Below the pieces are notes generated by a model that saw only the letters and a program-made list of their open reading frames with translations, searched no databases and had not been told where the DNA came from. A stretch of 47,292 nucleotides of DNA, taken from Streptomyces sp. H39-S7. GTDB lineage: Bacteria; Actinomycetota; Actinomycetes; Streptomycetales; Streptomycetaceae. A program made the position numbers and the translations under genes. Below, one piece after another: positions 8,630 to 16,978 of this stretch. Numbering within the stretch: the stretch's first letter is position 1; the number at the start of each line of letters is the position of its first letter. The stretch is taken from assembly GCF_027158205.1 (NCBI RefSeq), contig NZ_JAPVLU010000051.1, positions 1 through 47,292 on the forward strand, given 5' to 3'.

Positions 8630-9649
8630 GTGAAGCGTCCGACGATGACGGACATCGCGCGCCGCGCAGGAGTGACGAAAGGGGCGGTGTCGTTCGCCCT
8701 CAACGGCAAGCGTGGGGTCTCCGAGCACACCCGCAAGCGCGTGCTCGCCATCGCCGAGGAGTTGGGCTGGCAGCCGAACAGTGCGGCGCGAGCGCTGTCC
8801 GACGGCCGGGCGGGCTCCTACGGCCTGGTCGTGGACCGTCCGGCGCGCATCTTGGGCATCGAGCCGTTCTTCATGTCGCTGATCTCCGGTATGCAGACCG
8901 AGCTGTCGGGCAAGGGCGTGGCGCTGCTGTTCACGGTCGCCGAGGACGCCGCCGCACAGATCGCCACCCACCGTGAGTGGTGGGCCCGCCGCCGGGTGGA
9001 CGGCGTCTTCCTGGTGGACGTGCGCTTCGACGATCCGCGCATCGCGGACCTGGAGGAACTCGGGCTGCCTGCCGTGGTGATCGGCCCGCCGGCCGGCTCC
9101 GGGGGCCTGCCCGCGGTGTGGAGCGACGAGGGCAGCGCCGTACGCCTCGCGCTGTCCCACTTCGCCGAGCTCGGGCACCGCAACGTGGCGCGCGTCGCCG
9201 GCCCGGCCGGCTTCGTGCACACCCAGCTTCGCGGCGACGCCTTCCGGACGGTCGCCGCCGAACTGGGACTGCGCACCACGACCATCGAAGCCGACTACAC
9301 CGGCGAGCAGGGCGCCGCCGCCACCCGCGAGCTGCTGGAGCGCCCCGACCGGCCCACCGCCGTGCTGTACGACAACGACGTCATGGCCGTCTCCGGCCTC
9401 AGCGCCGCCCACCACCTCGGTGTCCGCGTGCCGGAGGAGATCTCCATGGTGGCCTGGGACGACTCCGCGCTGTGCGAGCTGATCCGGCCCGGTCTGACGG
9501 CGCTGCGCCGCGACATCGCCGACTACGGCGCGCGCGCCGCGCGGCTGCTGGGCGAGGTGGTCGCGGGCAACGAGGTCGAGGACCTCCAAGTGGCCGAGAT
9601 GTCCCTGGTCGAGCGCGGCAGCACTGCGGCTGCCCCGTCGGACGGGTAG
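8630..9649 (+). CDS. LacI-family transcriptional regulator
   Basis: 339 residues. The LacI-type helix-turn-helix is at residues 5-60 (MTDIARRAGVTKGAVSFALNGKRGVSEHTRKRV), followed by a periplasmic-binding-protein-like sensor domain with typical motifs (FFMSLISGM, PTAVLYDNDVMA, VAWDDS). The GTG start has GGGAG nine bases upstream; an ATG five codons in is less well placed. A possible -10 (TAGACT, 8568-8573) precedes it. No sugar-transport operon is adjacent, so the ligand and target are not evident. It may act on the divergent TPR gene or remotely. Confidence 0.9.
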   Translation: MKRPTMTDIARRAGVTKGAVSFALNGKRGVSEHTRKRVLAIAEELGWQPNSAARALSDGRAGSYGLVVDRPARILGIEPFFMSLISGMQTELSGKGVALLFTVAEDAAAQIATHREWWARRRVDGVFLVDVRFDDPRIADLEELGLPAVVIGPPAGSGGLPAVWSDEGSAVRLALSHFAELGHRNVARVAGPAGFVHTQLRGDAFRTVAAELGLRTTTIEADYTGEQGAAATRELLERPDRPTAVLYDNDVMAVSGLSAAHHLGVRVPEEISMVAWDDSALCELIRPGLTALRRDIADYGARAARLLGEVVAGNEVEDLQVAEMSLVERGSTAAAPSDG

Positions 9650-9695
9650 CCGCGGCACGCCGGAACAGCCGCTGTCCATGCCGCGATTTTGCCGA

Positions 9696-9718
9696 CCGGT
9701 GGCAGGGCCCGCCACCGG
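9696..9718. terminator. Bidirectional terminator hairpin between lacI-type and ctaG-like genes
   Basis: CCGGTGGC and GCCACCGG form a perfect 8-bp stem around AGGGCCC. It is placed in the 79-bp gap between two convergent stop codons, so it can serve both transcripts. Confidence 0.6.
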
Positions 9719-9728
9719 ATATCCGCAG

Positions 9729-10604
9729 TCAGTGGTGGGTAGCCAGGATGTCTCGTATCCGCTCGGCGGGGTGCGGTGGCGACACCGGTCTCCGAGTGCC
9801 CGGTCCGCGGGGCCGCCGGGTGCGGCGCTCGGGCCGCCAGGTGGCGACCAGCGCCCCCGCGAGCAGGAGTTCCGCGATGTCACCGCCGTAGTACATGATC
9901 TCCGCGCCCCGCTGGACCTGGTCGATGGGGGCGTGGATGTCGACGAAGTACCCCCCGTACATGGCTTGCGCGATCAGCGCGTGCGCGGCGATCGCGAAGC
10001 CCAGGTACACCAGACGGGTGCGTACGCCCGGCCGGGCGGGTGCGGGGTCGGGGCCGGCGATGACGTAGGCGAACAGGCACCCGGACGCCAGGAAGTGCGC
10101 CTGCATGAGCCAGTGCCCGGTGGGGTGGTCCATGGCGGTGTTGTACAGCGGGGTGCAGTACAGCAGCCCCAGGGTGCCGGTGCTCAACAGCAGAGCGACG
10201 GCGGGGTGGGACAGCATCCGGGCGGGCAGACTGCGCAGCGCGGATGTGATCCGCCTGCCCCCGGCGGGCGGCAAGGTGCGCAGCAGGAGAGTGACCGGCG
10301 CGGCCAGTACCAGGGCCGGCGGCGCGTACATGCCGATGAGCATGTGCTGGGCCATGTGCCCGCGGAAGTCGGTGTGTGCCGACGACCCCAGCGGGGGCAG
10401 CAGTGCGACGCCGAGCAGGCCCAGCCCGGTGAGGAACGACGCCGTCCGTCGGCCGCTCCAGCCCCGGGCGGGGTTGCGGCGCCGGGCCCGGCGCACGGCG
10501 AGGAGGTAGGCGCTCGCCGCGACGAGCAGGAGCAGCACGGTGAGTACTGCTCCCAGTAGGCCGCCACCGGAGACGTGGTGGTGCGTGGGCTGCATGCCGC
10601 CCAT
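9729..10604 (-). CDS. Cytochrome c oxidase assembly factor CtaG-like membrane protein
   Basis: 291 residues with about seven membrane segments, matching the caa3-type CtaG family. Conserved His-rich stretches are visible: HMAQHMLIGMYAPPAL, HPTGHWLMQAHFLASG, and DIHAPIDQVQRGAEIMYYGGDIAELLLA near the C-terminus. The family is linked to copper delivery or assembly of haem-copper oxidases; no oxidase genes are in the window. The ATG overlaps the stop of the DUF2243 gene (ATGA), so the two form an operon. A second ATG nine bases inside (MQPTHHH) is possible. Confidence 0.85.
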   Translation of the reverse strand: MGGMQPTHHHVSGGGLLGAVLTVLLLLVAASAYLLAVRRARRRNPARGWSGRRTASFLTGLGLLGVALLPPLGSSAHTDFRGHMAQHMLIGMYAPPALVLAAPVTLLLRTLPPAGGRRITSALRSLPARMLSHPAVALLLSTGTLGLLYCTPLYNTAMDHPTGHWLMQAHFLASGCLFAYVIAGPDPAPARPGVRTRLVYLGFAIAAHALIAQAMYGGYFVDIHAPIDQVQRGAEIMYYGGDIAELLLAGALVATWRPERRTRRPRGPGTRRPVSPPHPAERIRDILATHH

Positions 10605-11194
10605 CAGGCGTGGCCTTCGGTCCGCCCGGCGGTGCGTTCGGCGGTGCGAGGCGCCGCGTGGCCGGCCTCGGGATCGAAGGGCCGGCCGCCGCGCTGCAGC
10701 AGGTGGCCGCCGATCAGGAGCAGGGCGCCCAGGACGAGGAAGCCGGTGTCCCACCATGCCTGATGGGGGCCGCCGTGGACGTGGTGGATGCCCAGGACCT
10801 GGTGGTCCAGAATGCCCTCGACCACATTGAAGATGCCCCAGCCGCCCAGGATCCAGCCCCACAGTTTGGCCGAGGTCCACACGGCCCGACGGTTGTGCGT
10901 GACCCGGGCGTACAGGATGGCCAGGCCCAGCAGGACGGCGACCCAGCACACGGCGTGGAAGACGCCGTCCCACACGGTGTTCATCTCCAGCCCGGAGACC
11001 GTGTTCGGGTCGTAGTACTTCACCCCGACGCGGTCCTGGTCGGTGCTCGTGAGCATGTGGTGCCACTGCAGGAGCTGGTGCAGCAGGATGCCGTCGACGA
11101 ACCCGCCCAGCCCCACTCCGAGGATGATCCCCGGCAGTCGCAGAGCGTTCGGTGCCGCCGTAGCCGCGAGGGCTGTGCCCGTCGTGCTGGCCAT
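10604..11194 (-). CDS. DUF2243 family membrane protein
   Basis: 196 residues with four predicted membrane segments and the DUF2243 hallmarks: GFVDGILLHQLLQWHHMLT near residue 30, WDGVFHAVCW near 75, FNVVEGILDHQVLGIHHV near 125. The many histidines facing the membrane suggest metal or haem contact, but the function is not established. It is the first gene of a two-gene operon with the CtaG-like gene, a pairing that recurs in actinomycetes. GGAG lies nine bases upstream of the ATG. Confidence 0.85.
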   Translation of the reverse strand: MASTTGTALAATAAPNALRLPGIILGVGLGGFVDGILLHQLLQWHHMLTSTDQDRVGVKYYDPNTVSGLEMNTVWDGVFHAVCWVAVLLGLAILYARVTHNRRAVWTSAKLWGWILGGWGIFNVVEGILDHQVLGIHHVHGGPHQAWWDTGFLVLGALLLIGGHLLQRGGRPFDPEAGHAAPRTAERTAGRTEGHA

Positions 11195-11477
11195 CACCTG
11201 TTCTCCGTCCCGTCGATGTGCGCGTACCTTCCGCACCACCCTTCCCGCCCGATCCGCCTCGAACACCCGCTCGTGCGGTACTTGCACCGTTTCGAGCCAC
11301 CTTCGGACCCTGCCCCCCGCCCGTGGTGGTGGCCCGAAAGACGTGGCCGGATCCGGGCATGCCGCCGCCCTCCGCGACGAACCCCGCGTATGCGCGGCCA
11401 GGAGGGCGGCCCCGGCGTAGCCGCAGGTGCGCCGGGGTAACCGCCACCGCAGTAGACGATCAAGAGGATGTGGTGTT

Positions 11478-12539
11478 GTGGGCGGGTGGCCGTTGTGGGC
11501 CCTGGTGGTCGTGTTCGTGGCGGCGGCGGGGGTGATCTGGGTCGCGGGCGTCCAACTGTCCGACACGGTGGACGTCCTTGATCAGCGGCTCCATCTGGGC
11601 GCCGCCCTGGGCGGCACCGTTCTGCTGGCCATCGCGACCAACCTGCCGGAGATCGCCATCACCTGCTCGGCGGCTCTCAGCGGCAACGTCGGGGTGGCGG
11701 TGGGCAACATTCTGGGCGGCATCGCCATCCAGACCGTGGTGCTGGTCGCCCTGGACTCGTTCGGTGTCCGTGCGCGCCGGCCCCTGACATTCCAGGCGGC
11801 CAGCCTGGTCCTGGTCCTGGAGGCCCTGCTGGTGATCGCCGTTCTTACGGTGACGGTCATGGGTTCCCAACTACCGTCCCACGTGTACGCGCTGCGGATG
11901 ACTCCGGCCTCGGCGTTGATCGCCCTCTTGTGGCTGACGGGCGTGTGGTTGGTCGGGCGGGCCGGCCGGAGCCTGCCGTGGAAGGACTCGGGACGTGCCC
12001 CCGACGGCCAGCAAGCACCCCGTGGGCACGCCCAGAAGCAGAAGGAAACCGCCGCGACCCGGCGCAACGTCTCCACGGCCCGGGCCGCGACGATCTTCGG
12101 CGCCGCGGCGGCGGCCACCCTGGTCGCGGGGGTCGTCCTGGAACGCAGCGGTGATCAGATCGCCGGACACATCGGGCTCAGCGGGGTTCTCTTCGGCGCC
12201 ACCGTACTGGCCGCCGCCACCTCGCTTCCCGAGCTCTCCACCGGCCTGACCAGCGTCAAACTGGGCGACTACGAACTGGCGATGAGCGACATCTTCGGCG
12301 GCAACGCCTTCCTGCCCATCCTCTTCGTTCTCGCCGACCTCCTGTCCGGTCAGGCGGTGCTGCCGCAGGCGCAGCATTCCGACATCTACCTCACCGGCCT
12401 CGGGGCCCTTCTCACCGCCGTCTACGCGGTCGGCCTGATCTTCCGACCACAACGCCGTATCGGCCGTATGGGTGTCGACTCCCTCGTCGTCCTGAGTCTC
12501 TACGCCGCCGGCATCACAGGCCTCATCGCTCTCGCCTGA
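11478..12539 (+). CDS. Sodium/calcium exchanger (CaCA) family membrane protein
   Basis: 353 residues with about ten membrane segments in two halves. Each half carries a CaCA alpha-repeat: ATNLPEIAITCSAALSGNVGVAVGNILGG near residue 45 and ATSLPELSTGLTSVKLGDYELAMSDIFGGN near residue 245. The acidic LPE and GN/GGN positions match the cation-binding motifs of the family. A hydrophilic loop with QKQKETAATRR links the halves. GTG start preceded by AAGAGGA at nine bases. Its 3' end overlaps the convergent nitroreductase gene by 17 bp. The transported ions cannot be told from sequence alone. Confidence 0.85.
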   Translation: MGGWPLWALVVVFVAAAGVIWVAGVQLSDTVDVLDQRLHLGAALGGTVLLAIATNLPEIAITCSAALSGNVGVAVGNILGGIAIQTVVLVALDSFGVRARRPLTFQAASLVLVLEALLVIAVLTVTVMGSQLPSHVYALRMTPASALIALLWLTGVWLVGRAGRSLPWKDSGRAPDGQQAPRGHAQKQKETAATRRNVSTARAATIFGAAAAATLVAGVVLERSGDQIAGHIGLSGVLFGATVLAAATSLPELSTGLTSVKLGDYELAMSDIFGGNAFLPILFVLADLLSGQAVLPQAQHSDIYLTGLGALLTAVYAVGLIFRPQRRIGRMGVDSLVVLSLYAAGITGLIALA

Positions 12540-13251
12540 GCCCTTGCGGATGCGGCGGGTCCGGCTGGACGGGGGGCGTCTCATCCCGGTATGCGGTGCC
12601 GCGCCGGCCGGGGTGCCGTTCATGGAAAACGTTGCGTTGCAGGGGGCGGCGGCCGGGATGGCGCCGTTCCTCCGCCGGGTAGCCGACGGACATCAGCAGG
12701 GCGATGGCCAGGTCGTCGCGGTCCTCGATCCCGATCACCTGCTTCACCCTGTCCTCGTCCCAGCCGTTCATCGGGGACGTCGCCAGGCCCAGCTCCGTCG
12801 CCGCGAGCATCACGAAGGACGCGGCGATCATCGCGTCCTTGACCGCGTACTCACGGAGCAGACCGCGCTGGTCGAGGTCCTCCTGGAACGCTGTTGACGC
12901 TGCGGAGAACATGGCGATGAACTCGTCGCTCCATGCCTGGGCGCGGCGGGCCCGGTCGTAGATGTCGCTGTGGTCGTCGCGCCAGGCCTGGGGCTCGGCG
13001 ACGAAGACCAGCACGACCGGGGCTTCCTGCGGCTGGGGCTGGCCGCCGGTGGCCCATGCCAGCCCTTTGCGGCCTTCGTCGCTCGTCACCGCGACGATCG
13101 AACGGTCCTGCAGGTTCCAGCTGGTGGGCGCTTCGACTGCGAGTTCGAGCAGCATGGAGAGGGACGCGCTGGGGATGGGATCGGGCCGATAGTGGCGCAC
13201 GGTACGGCGGTTGCGGATCGCCTCCGCGACGGAGAGCGGGTGATTCGTCAT
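12523..13251 (-). CDS. Nitroreductase family protein
   Basis: 242 residues. The N-terminus carries the FMN-binding pattern AIRNRRTVRHYRPDPIP and LLELAVEAPTSWNLQ. Further motifs are AVKDAMIAASFVMLAATELGLATSPMNGWDEDRVKQVIGI and LLMSVGYPAEERRHPGRRPL. These enzymes use NAD(P)H to reduce quinones, nitro compounds or similar substrates. The C-terminal 35 residues (Pro/Arg-rich) extend beyond the usual family end and overlap the exchanger gene, so the stop may have shifted. The start abuts a truncated HxlR-regulator remnant on the opposite strand. Confidence 0.85.
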   Translation of the reverse strand: MTNHPLSVAEAIRNRRTVRHYRPDPIPSASLSMLLELAVEAPTSWNLQDRSIVAVTSDEGRKGLAWATGGQPQPQEAPVVLVFVAEPQAWRDDHSDIYDRARRAQAWSDEFIAMFSAASTAFQEDLDQRGLLREYAVKDAMIAASFVMLAATELGLATSPMNGWDEDRVKQVIGIEDRDDLAIALLMSVGYPAEERRHPGRRPLQRNVFHERHPGRRGTAYRDETPPVQPDPPHPQGLRRER

Positions 13252-13260
13252 GGCACCACG

Positions 13261-13419
13261 GTGTACCCGACCATCCCGCCCCGGGTCGAGTACACCCTGA
13301 CCACGCTGGGCCAGAGCCTGGCGGAACCGATCACAGCGCTCCGGCAGTGGACGGAGACCCACATCAACGAGATCGAACGCGCCCGTGCCCGTGTGACCCC
13401 CAGCCCCTCAGCCGGGTGA
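13261..13419 (+). pseudogene. 3' remnant of an HxlR-family regulator gene
   Basis: The frame ending at the TGA at 13417-13419 encodes VYPTIPPRVEYTLTTLGQ followed by SLAEPITALRQWTETHI. This is the typical wing and C-terminal helix of HxlR winged-helix regulators (consensus Y-x-x-V-P-P-R-V-E-Y-x-L-T-x-x-G-x-x-L). The first half, including the recognition helix, is absent: the sequence upstream is the start of the divergent nitroreductase gene. HxlR regulators often sit divergent from nitroreductase/oxidoreductase genes, so this looks like a deletion that fused the nitroreductase 5' end to the regulator's 3' end. Confidence 0.7.
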
Positions 13420-13506
13420 TCTGCGGTTCGCCCGATCCTGGAGCGGCACCGGCGACTTGCGTCGCCACCGGCTGCCTGTGTCAGAGCCCTTCGGTACGGT
13501 CGGCGC

Positions 13507-13914
13507 ATGAGAGCTACGGCAATTTTCACCGTCAAGGCGTTCGTCCCGACCGACCTGAAGTCCGAGCCATCCGTCGCCACCGCGCTGCCGGTAGGTGTCG
13601 CGACCATGGAGAAGCACTTCGAGGGAGAGGCCGCAGGCCGCTCGGCGACCCTGTTCACCGCCGCGTTCGACCAAGCCACCGGCGTCGGCACGTATGTGGC
13701 CATGGAGTCGTTCGAGGGCTCATTGAACGGGAAGGAGGGCTCCTTCAACTTCGTGCACTCAGCGACTACCTCCGGCAGCGACCGCACCGCGGAGTTCTTC
13801 ACGATCGTGCCCTCCAGCGGAACGGGCGACCTGGTGGGAATCTCCGGCGCCGGAGGCATGGCCGTCGACGCGGACGGCACGCATCGCATGTGGTTCGACT
13901 ACCAACTCGGCTGA
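13507..13914 (+). CDS. DUF3224 domain-containing protein
   Basis: 135 residues covering the whole DUF3224 family length. Typical motifs: MEKHFEGEAAGRSATLFTAAFD, GVGTYVAMESFEGSLNGKEGSFNFVHSAT and the C-terminal MWFDYQL. The fold is expected to be a small beta-barrel; no activity is established. The gene is monocistronic and convergent with the phosphotransferase-like gene. Confidence 0.88.
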   Translation: MRATAIFTVKAFVPTDLKSEPSVATALPVGVATMEKHFEGEAAGRSATLFTAAFDQATGVGTYVAMESFEGSLNGKEGSFNFVHSATTSGSDRTAEFFTIVPSSGTGDLVGISGAGGMAVDADGTHRMWFDYQLG

Positions 13915-13971
13915 GCGGCTCAGCGGCTGACTGCGGGTCGGAGTTGCGCGAGATGCGTCCAGCGAGCCGCT

Positions 13972-14871
13972 TCAGTCCGTGGCGGAGGTCTCGAGGATGT
14001 GGTGGATGGCGTGTCGGGCGTTGGCGGAGATGATCGGGTTGGTTGTCCGGTAGTACGGCAGTTGGATGACCGCCATCGACAACGCCCAGCCTCGGCTGCG
14101 GGACCAGGTCGCGTCGTCGACGTCCACTGCCTCGCGGTACACCCGTCGCGCCGAGGCGGGCAGGAGGTTCCAGGCCGGGATGAGGTCGGTGGCGGGTTCG
14201 CCCATGCCCACCGTGCCGAAGTCGATGACCGCCGAGACGCGGTCGCCGGTGAGCAGCAGGTTGCTCGGCATGAGGTCGGAGTGCGTCCAACAGGCCGGGC
14301 CGGTCCAGGGCGGTGCCTTGAGCGACTCCTCCCAGGCCGCGGTGATCTCGTCGGCGTCGAAGGGTTCGTCGGTGCGGCGCAGGGCCTCGATCGCCTCCCG
14401 CATCTCCGGGTCCTCGGCGATCAGGGGCGCGCCCCGGTGCGCGGGCGGACCGCCGGCAAGGCCGATCCTGCGGATGGCGACCGCGAACTCCGCGAGGTCG
14501 CGGGCGACGAACTCGGCTTCGGCCAGGGCGCCTTCGACCGGGTTGCGGCCCTCGATCCACCGGTGCACGGCCCAGGCCAGGGGGTATCCCTCACCAGGGA
14601 CTCCCGTTGCTGCCACTTCGGGAATCGGCAGTGGCAGCAGCGGCGCGAGCCGGGGGAGCAGCCAGGCCTCCATCGCGATGGCCGCGGCGCCATCGGGGAG
14701 CAGCGGTAGCCGGACGGTCAGGTCCTCGCCGAGCCGGTAGATCGCGTTGACCGTACCTCCCGACGCGAGTCGGGTGATCGGCAGGTCCGCCCACCGGGGG
14801 AACTGGGCGCGGAGCAGCCGTCGGACCAGGTTGGTGTCGGTCTCCGCCTCGTCCGCGTGCATCGTGGCCAT
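13972..14871 (-). CDS. Aminoglycoside phosphotransferase-like (APH) kinase
   Basis: 299 residues with the APH/choline-kinase fold. The N-lobe has LASGGTVNAIYRLGEDLTVRLP (nucleotide loop and Lys-region equivalent, here Arg). The catalytic loop WTHSDLMPSN is at about 196-204 and VIDFGTVGMGEPATDL, with the metal-binding Asp, at about 215-230. The usual catalytic loop is HGDLxxxN; here Gly is Ser. Whether it phosphorylates an aminoglycoside, a macrolide or a metabolite is unknown; many Streptomyces homologues are orphan kinases. Start chosen at MATMHADE; a second ATG three codons in is possible. Confidence 0.82.
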   Translation of the reverse strand: MATMHADEAETDTNLVRRLLRAQFPRWADLPITRLASGGTVNAIYRLGEDLTVRLPLLPDGAAAIAMEAWLLPRLAPLLPLPIPEVAATGVPGEGYPLAWAVHRWIEGRNPVEGALAEAEFVARDLAEFAVAIRRIGLAGGPPAHRGAPLIAEDPEMREAIEALRRTDEPFDADEITAAWEESLKAPPWTGPACWTHSDLMPSNLLLTGDRVSAVIDFGTVGMGEPATDLIPAWNLLPASARRVYREAVDVDDATWSRSRGWALSMAVIQLPYYRTTNPIISANARHAIHHILETSATD

Positions 14872-14933
14872 GTCCCCACCCGCTCTCTCGGTTCCTGCCG
14901 TGATCGTCGCATGGCCGGGCGAAGCCGTACGGA

Positions 14934-15482
14934 TTACGTGAGCTCTGCGATGGCGGTCGTGAGCCAGGCTTTCTCGGCGGTGCCCGTCGCTCGGGCGACG
15001 GTGAGCATGCCGCGCCGGAAGATGTCGTCTGCTTCCTCCGCCCGTACCGGTTTGCCGTCGGTGTAGAAGAAGCTGGCGGGCTGCTGGAGGAAGTCCAGGC
15101 GGCGTTGCAGGACGGCGGCCTGGGCCGCCGGGTCTTTCAAGTGGCGCAGGAAGGCGAGGAAGGTGTTGAAGCGGGTGGAGTCGGTGATCTCGACCGGCTT
15201 GGGATCGCGGAGGCGTGCGCGGAGACGGGCGCGGCCGGCGGGGGTCAGGGAGAGGACGCGGCGGGGGGCGGCGCCCGCACCCGGTTCGGTGTGCTGTTCG
15301 AGGAGGTTCGCCGCGGTGAGGCGGTTGATGGCCGGATAGAGCGCGCCGTCGCTGACCGGGCGGACGTGGCCGCTCAGCGCGGCGATGCGCTCCTTGAGTT
15401 CGTAGCCGTGCAGAGGCTCCTCGTGGAGGAAGCCCAGGATGGTCAGTTCCAGCACTGTCGCGTCCCGTCCTTGCCGTGTCAC
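14934..15482 (-). CDS. PadR-family transcriptional regulator
   Basis: 182 residues. The PadR winged helix is at residues 8-85 (VLELTILGFLHEEPLHGYELKERI, SDGALYPAINRLTAANLLEQ, RRVLSLTPAGRARL) and the C-terminal Vir_act_alpha_C-like helices follow (FNTFLAFLRHLKDPAAQAAVLQRRLDFL). GTG start. It is divergent from a MATE exporter, with two operator-like palindromes in the 65-bp gap. PadR proteins normally repress such an adjacent efflux gene and release DNA upon binding a phenolic or drug ligand. Confidence 0.9.
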   Translation of the reverse strand: MTRQGRDATVLELTILGFLHEEPLHGYELKERIAALSGHVRPVSDGALYPAINRLTAANLLEQHTEPGAGAAPRRVLSLTPAGRARLRARLRDPKPVEITDSTRFNTFLAFLRHLKDPAAQAAVLQRRLDFLQQPASFFYTDGKPVRAEEADDIFRRGMLTVARATGTAEKAWLTTAIAELT

Positions 15483-15494
15483 GTCCTGCCATGG

Positions 15495-15526
15495 TACCTC
15501 TAATCGAGCTACCTCGAATCGAGGTA
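15495..15526. promoter_or_regulatory. Tandem PadR operator candidate between padR and MATE genes
   Basis: The right copy, TACCTCGAATCGAGGTA (15510-15526), is a perfect 17-bp palindrome with a single central base. The left copy, TACCTCTAATCGAGCTA (15495-15511), matches it at 15 of 17 positions and is itself an imperfect palindrome. The copies are spaced 15 bp and share two bases, placing two dimers on nearly the same side of the helix (about 1.5 turns). They would cover the promoters of both divergent genes. Confidence 0.75.
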
Positions 15527-15547
15527 TTCATGGAACGGGGGAGGGAC

Positions 15548-16888
15548 ATGAAGCGCGGTCGGTTGGTTTCGCTCGCCGTCCCGGTGTACTTCGAGCTGCT
15601 GGCCGGGGTCGTCGCGGGAATCATGGACGTGCTGTGGGTGGCCCGCCTCGGCGGGGCGGCGGTGGCGGCCGTAGCGGTCGCGACCAATGTGGAGAACGTG
15701 CTGCTCGGCGTGATCATGATGGCGGCGTCCGGGACGACGGTGCTGGTCGCGCACGCGGTGGGAGCCCGGGATCCGGGCGCGGTGCGCTCCGCGGTGCGTG
15801 GCGGCTGGGCGCTGTTCGCCCTGATCACACCCGCGGTCGCGATCGGCGGCTGGTGGTTCAGGGAGCCGGTCGCCCGACTGGTGCTCGGTGGCCACGACGG
15901 GCACGTGCTGAGCCTGACCGTCGGATACTTCGCAATCTCACTGCCGGGTGTCGCGGTCTTCTTCGCGCAGAATGTCCTCGATGGCATCCTGAAGGGGGTC
16001 GGCGACACCCGCATCCCCATGCGGTTGAGTTTCCTGGGCAACGGCCTGATCCTGGTGCTCGATCCGCTGCTCATCCACGGCCTGCTCGGCCTGCCACAAC
16101 TGGGGATCCGCGGCGCCGCCCTGGCCACCGTCATCGGCCGGGTCGTCGCGCTGGCCGTGGGAGTCGCGGCACTGCGGCGCAACCGGCTGCTACGGGAGGC
16201 CGTACACGCGGATCCGGTCCATGGCACGGTCGCAGCGCTGCGCCGTACCGCGGCCACCGGACTGCCGATGTCGGGCGACTTCCTGGTCAGGATGGCGGGT
16301 TCGCTGGCGATGATCTCGATCGTCGCGCGGCTCGGGGTGAGTTCGGTGGCCGCCTACGGGATCGCTACGAAGGCGATGTACGTGGCGACGATGTCGTTCT
16401 ACGCGGTGCGCCAGGCCGCCTCGATCCTCACCGCGCACGCGCTGGGCGGCGGGCGCGATCAGCGGGTCGCGATCGGGCGGCAGTCCGTGCTGACGGGCGG
16501 TGCACTGGGTGCGGGCGCGGCGCTGGTGTTGCTCGTGGCAGCGCCGTGGGTGATGCGGGCGTCCGGCGCGCAGGGGGAGGTGGCGGCCGCCGGGACGCTG
16601 TTCCTGCGGTGCCTGGGGCCGTACCTGGTCCTGCTGGCGTGCCTCATCGCGCTCGGCGGTGTGTTCCAAGGCAGCGGCGGAGGCCGGCAGTTGGTGCACG
16701 TCACGCTGGCCGGGGTCGGGATCCAGTTGCCGCTCGCCTACGCCCTGTCGGGGCTGGGGCTGCCCGGAGTGTGCCTGGCCATGGGACTGAGCGCCGCGCT
16801 CCAGTGCGCGGCGGTGGCGGGGCTGTTCCTGCGGGTGACGCGTCAAAGGGAGGCGAGCGCGGGAGCGCGGATGGCCGCGATGCGCTGA
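15548..16888 (+). CDS. MATE-family multidrug efflux transporter
   Basis: 446 residues with twelve predicted membrane segments in two related halves (MatE domains about 10-170 and 235-400), similar to the DinF/NorM type: FELLAGVVAGIMDVLWVARLGGAAVAAVAVATN, FFAQNVLDGILKGVGDTRIPM, and GLPMSGDFLVRMAGSLAMISIVARLG. It should export cationic or drug-like compounds using an H+ or Na+ gradient. The ATG at 15548 follows GGGGGAGGGA; an in-frame ATG at 15530 would overlap the end of the operator region and has a poorer ribosome site. Probably repressed by the divergent PadR protein. Confidence 0.9.
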   Translation: MKRGRLVSLAVPVYFELLAGVVAGIMDVLWVARLGGAAVAAVAVATNVENVLLGVIMMAASGTTVLVAHAVGARDPGAVRSAVRGGWALFALITPAVAIGGWWFREPVARLVLGGHDGHVLSLTVGYFAISLPGVAVFFAQNVLDGILKGVGDTRIPMRLSFLGNGLILVLDPLLIHGLLGLPQLGIRGAALATVIGRVVALAVGVAALRRNRLLREAVHADPVHGTVAALRRTAATGLPMSGDFLVRMAGSLAMISIVARLGVSSVAAYGIATKAMYVATMSFYAVRQAASILTAHALGGGRDQRVAIGRQSVLTGGALGAGAALVLLVAAPWVMRASGAQGEVAAAGTLFLRCLGPYLVLLACLIALGGVFQGSGGGRQLVHVTLAGVGIQLPLAYALSGLGLPGVCLAMGLSAALQCAAVAGLFLRVTRQREASAGARMAAMR

Positions 16889-16978
16889 CCGGGGCGGACG
16901 GGTGACGGCGGACGGGGGCGTCCGGAAGCGGCGGAGACGGGTCCACCGCCGTGTCGGGAGCGGCCGGCGAGCGCGCGG

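Noticed and set aside
13972..16257. Single minus-strand frame spanning APH, PadR and MATE regions
   Set aside because: Only its first part (to 14871) is a coherent protein. The rest is antisense of PadR in another frame and antisense of the MATE gene.
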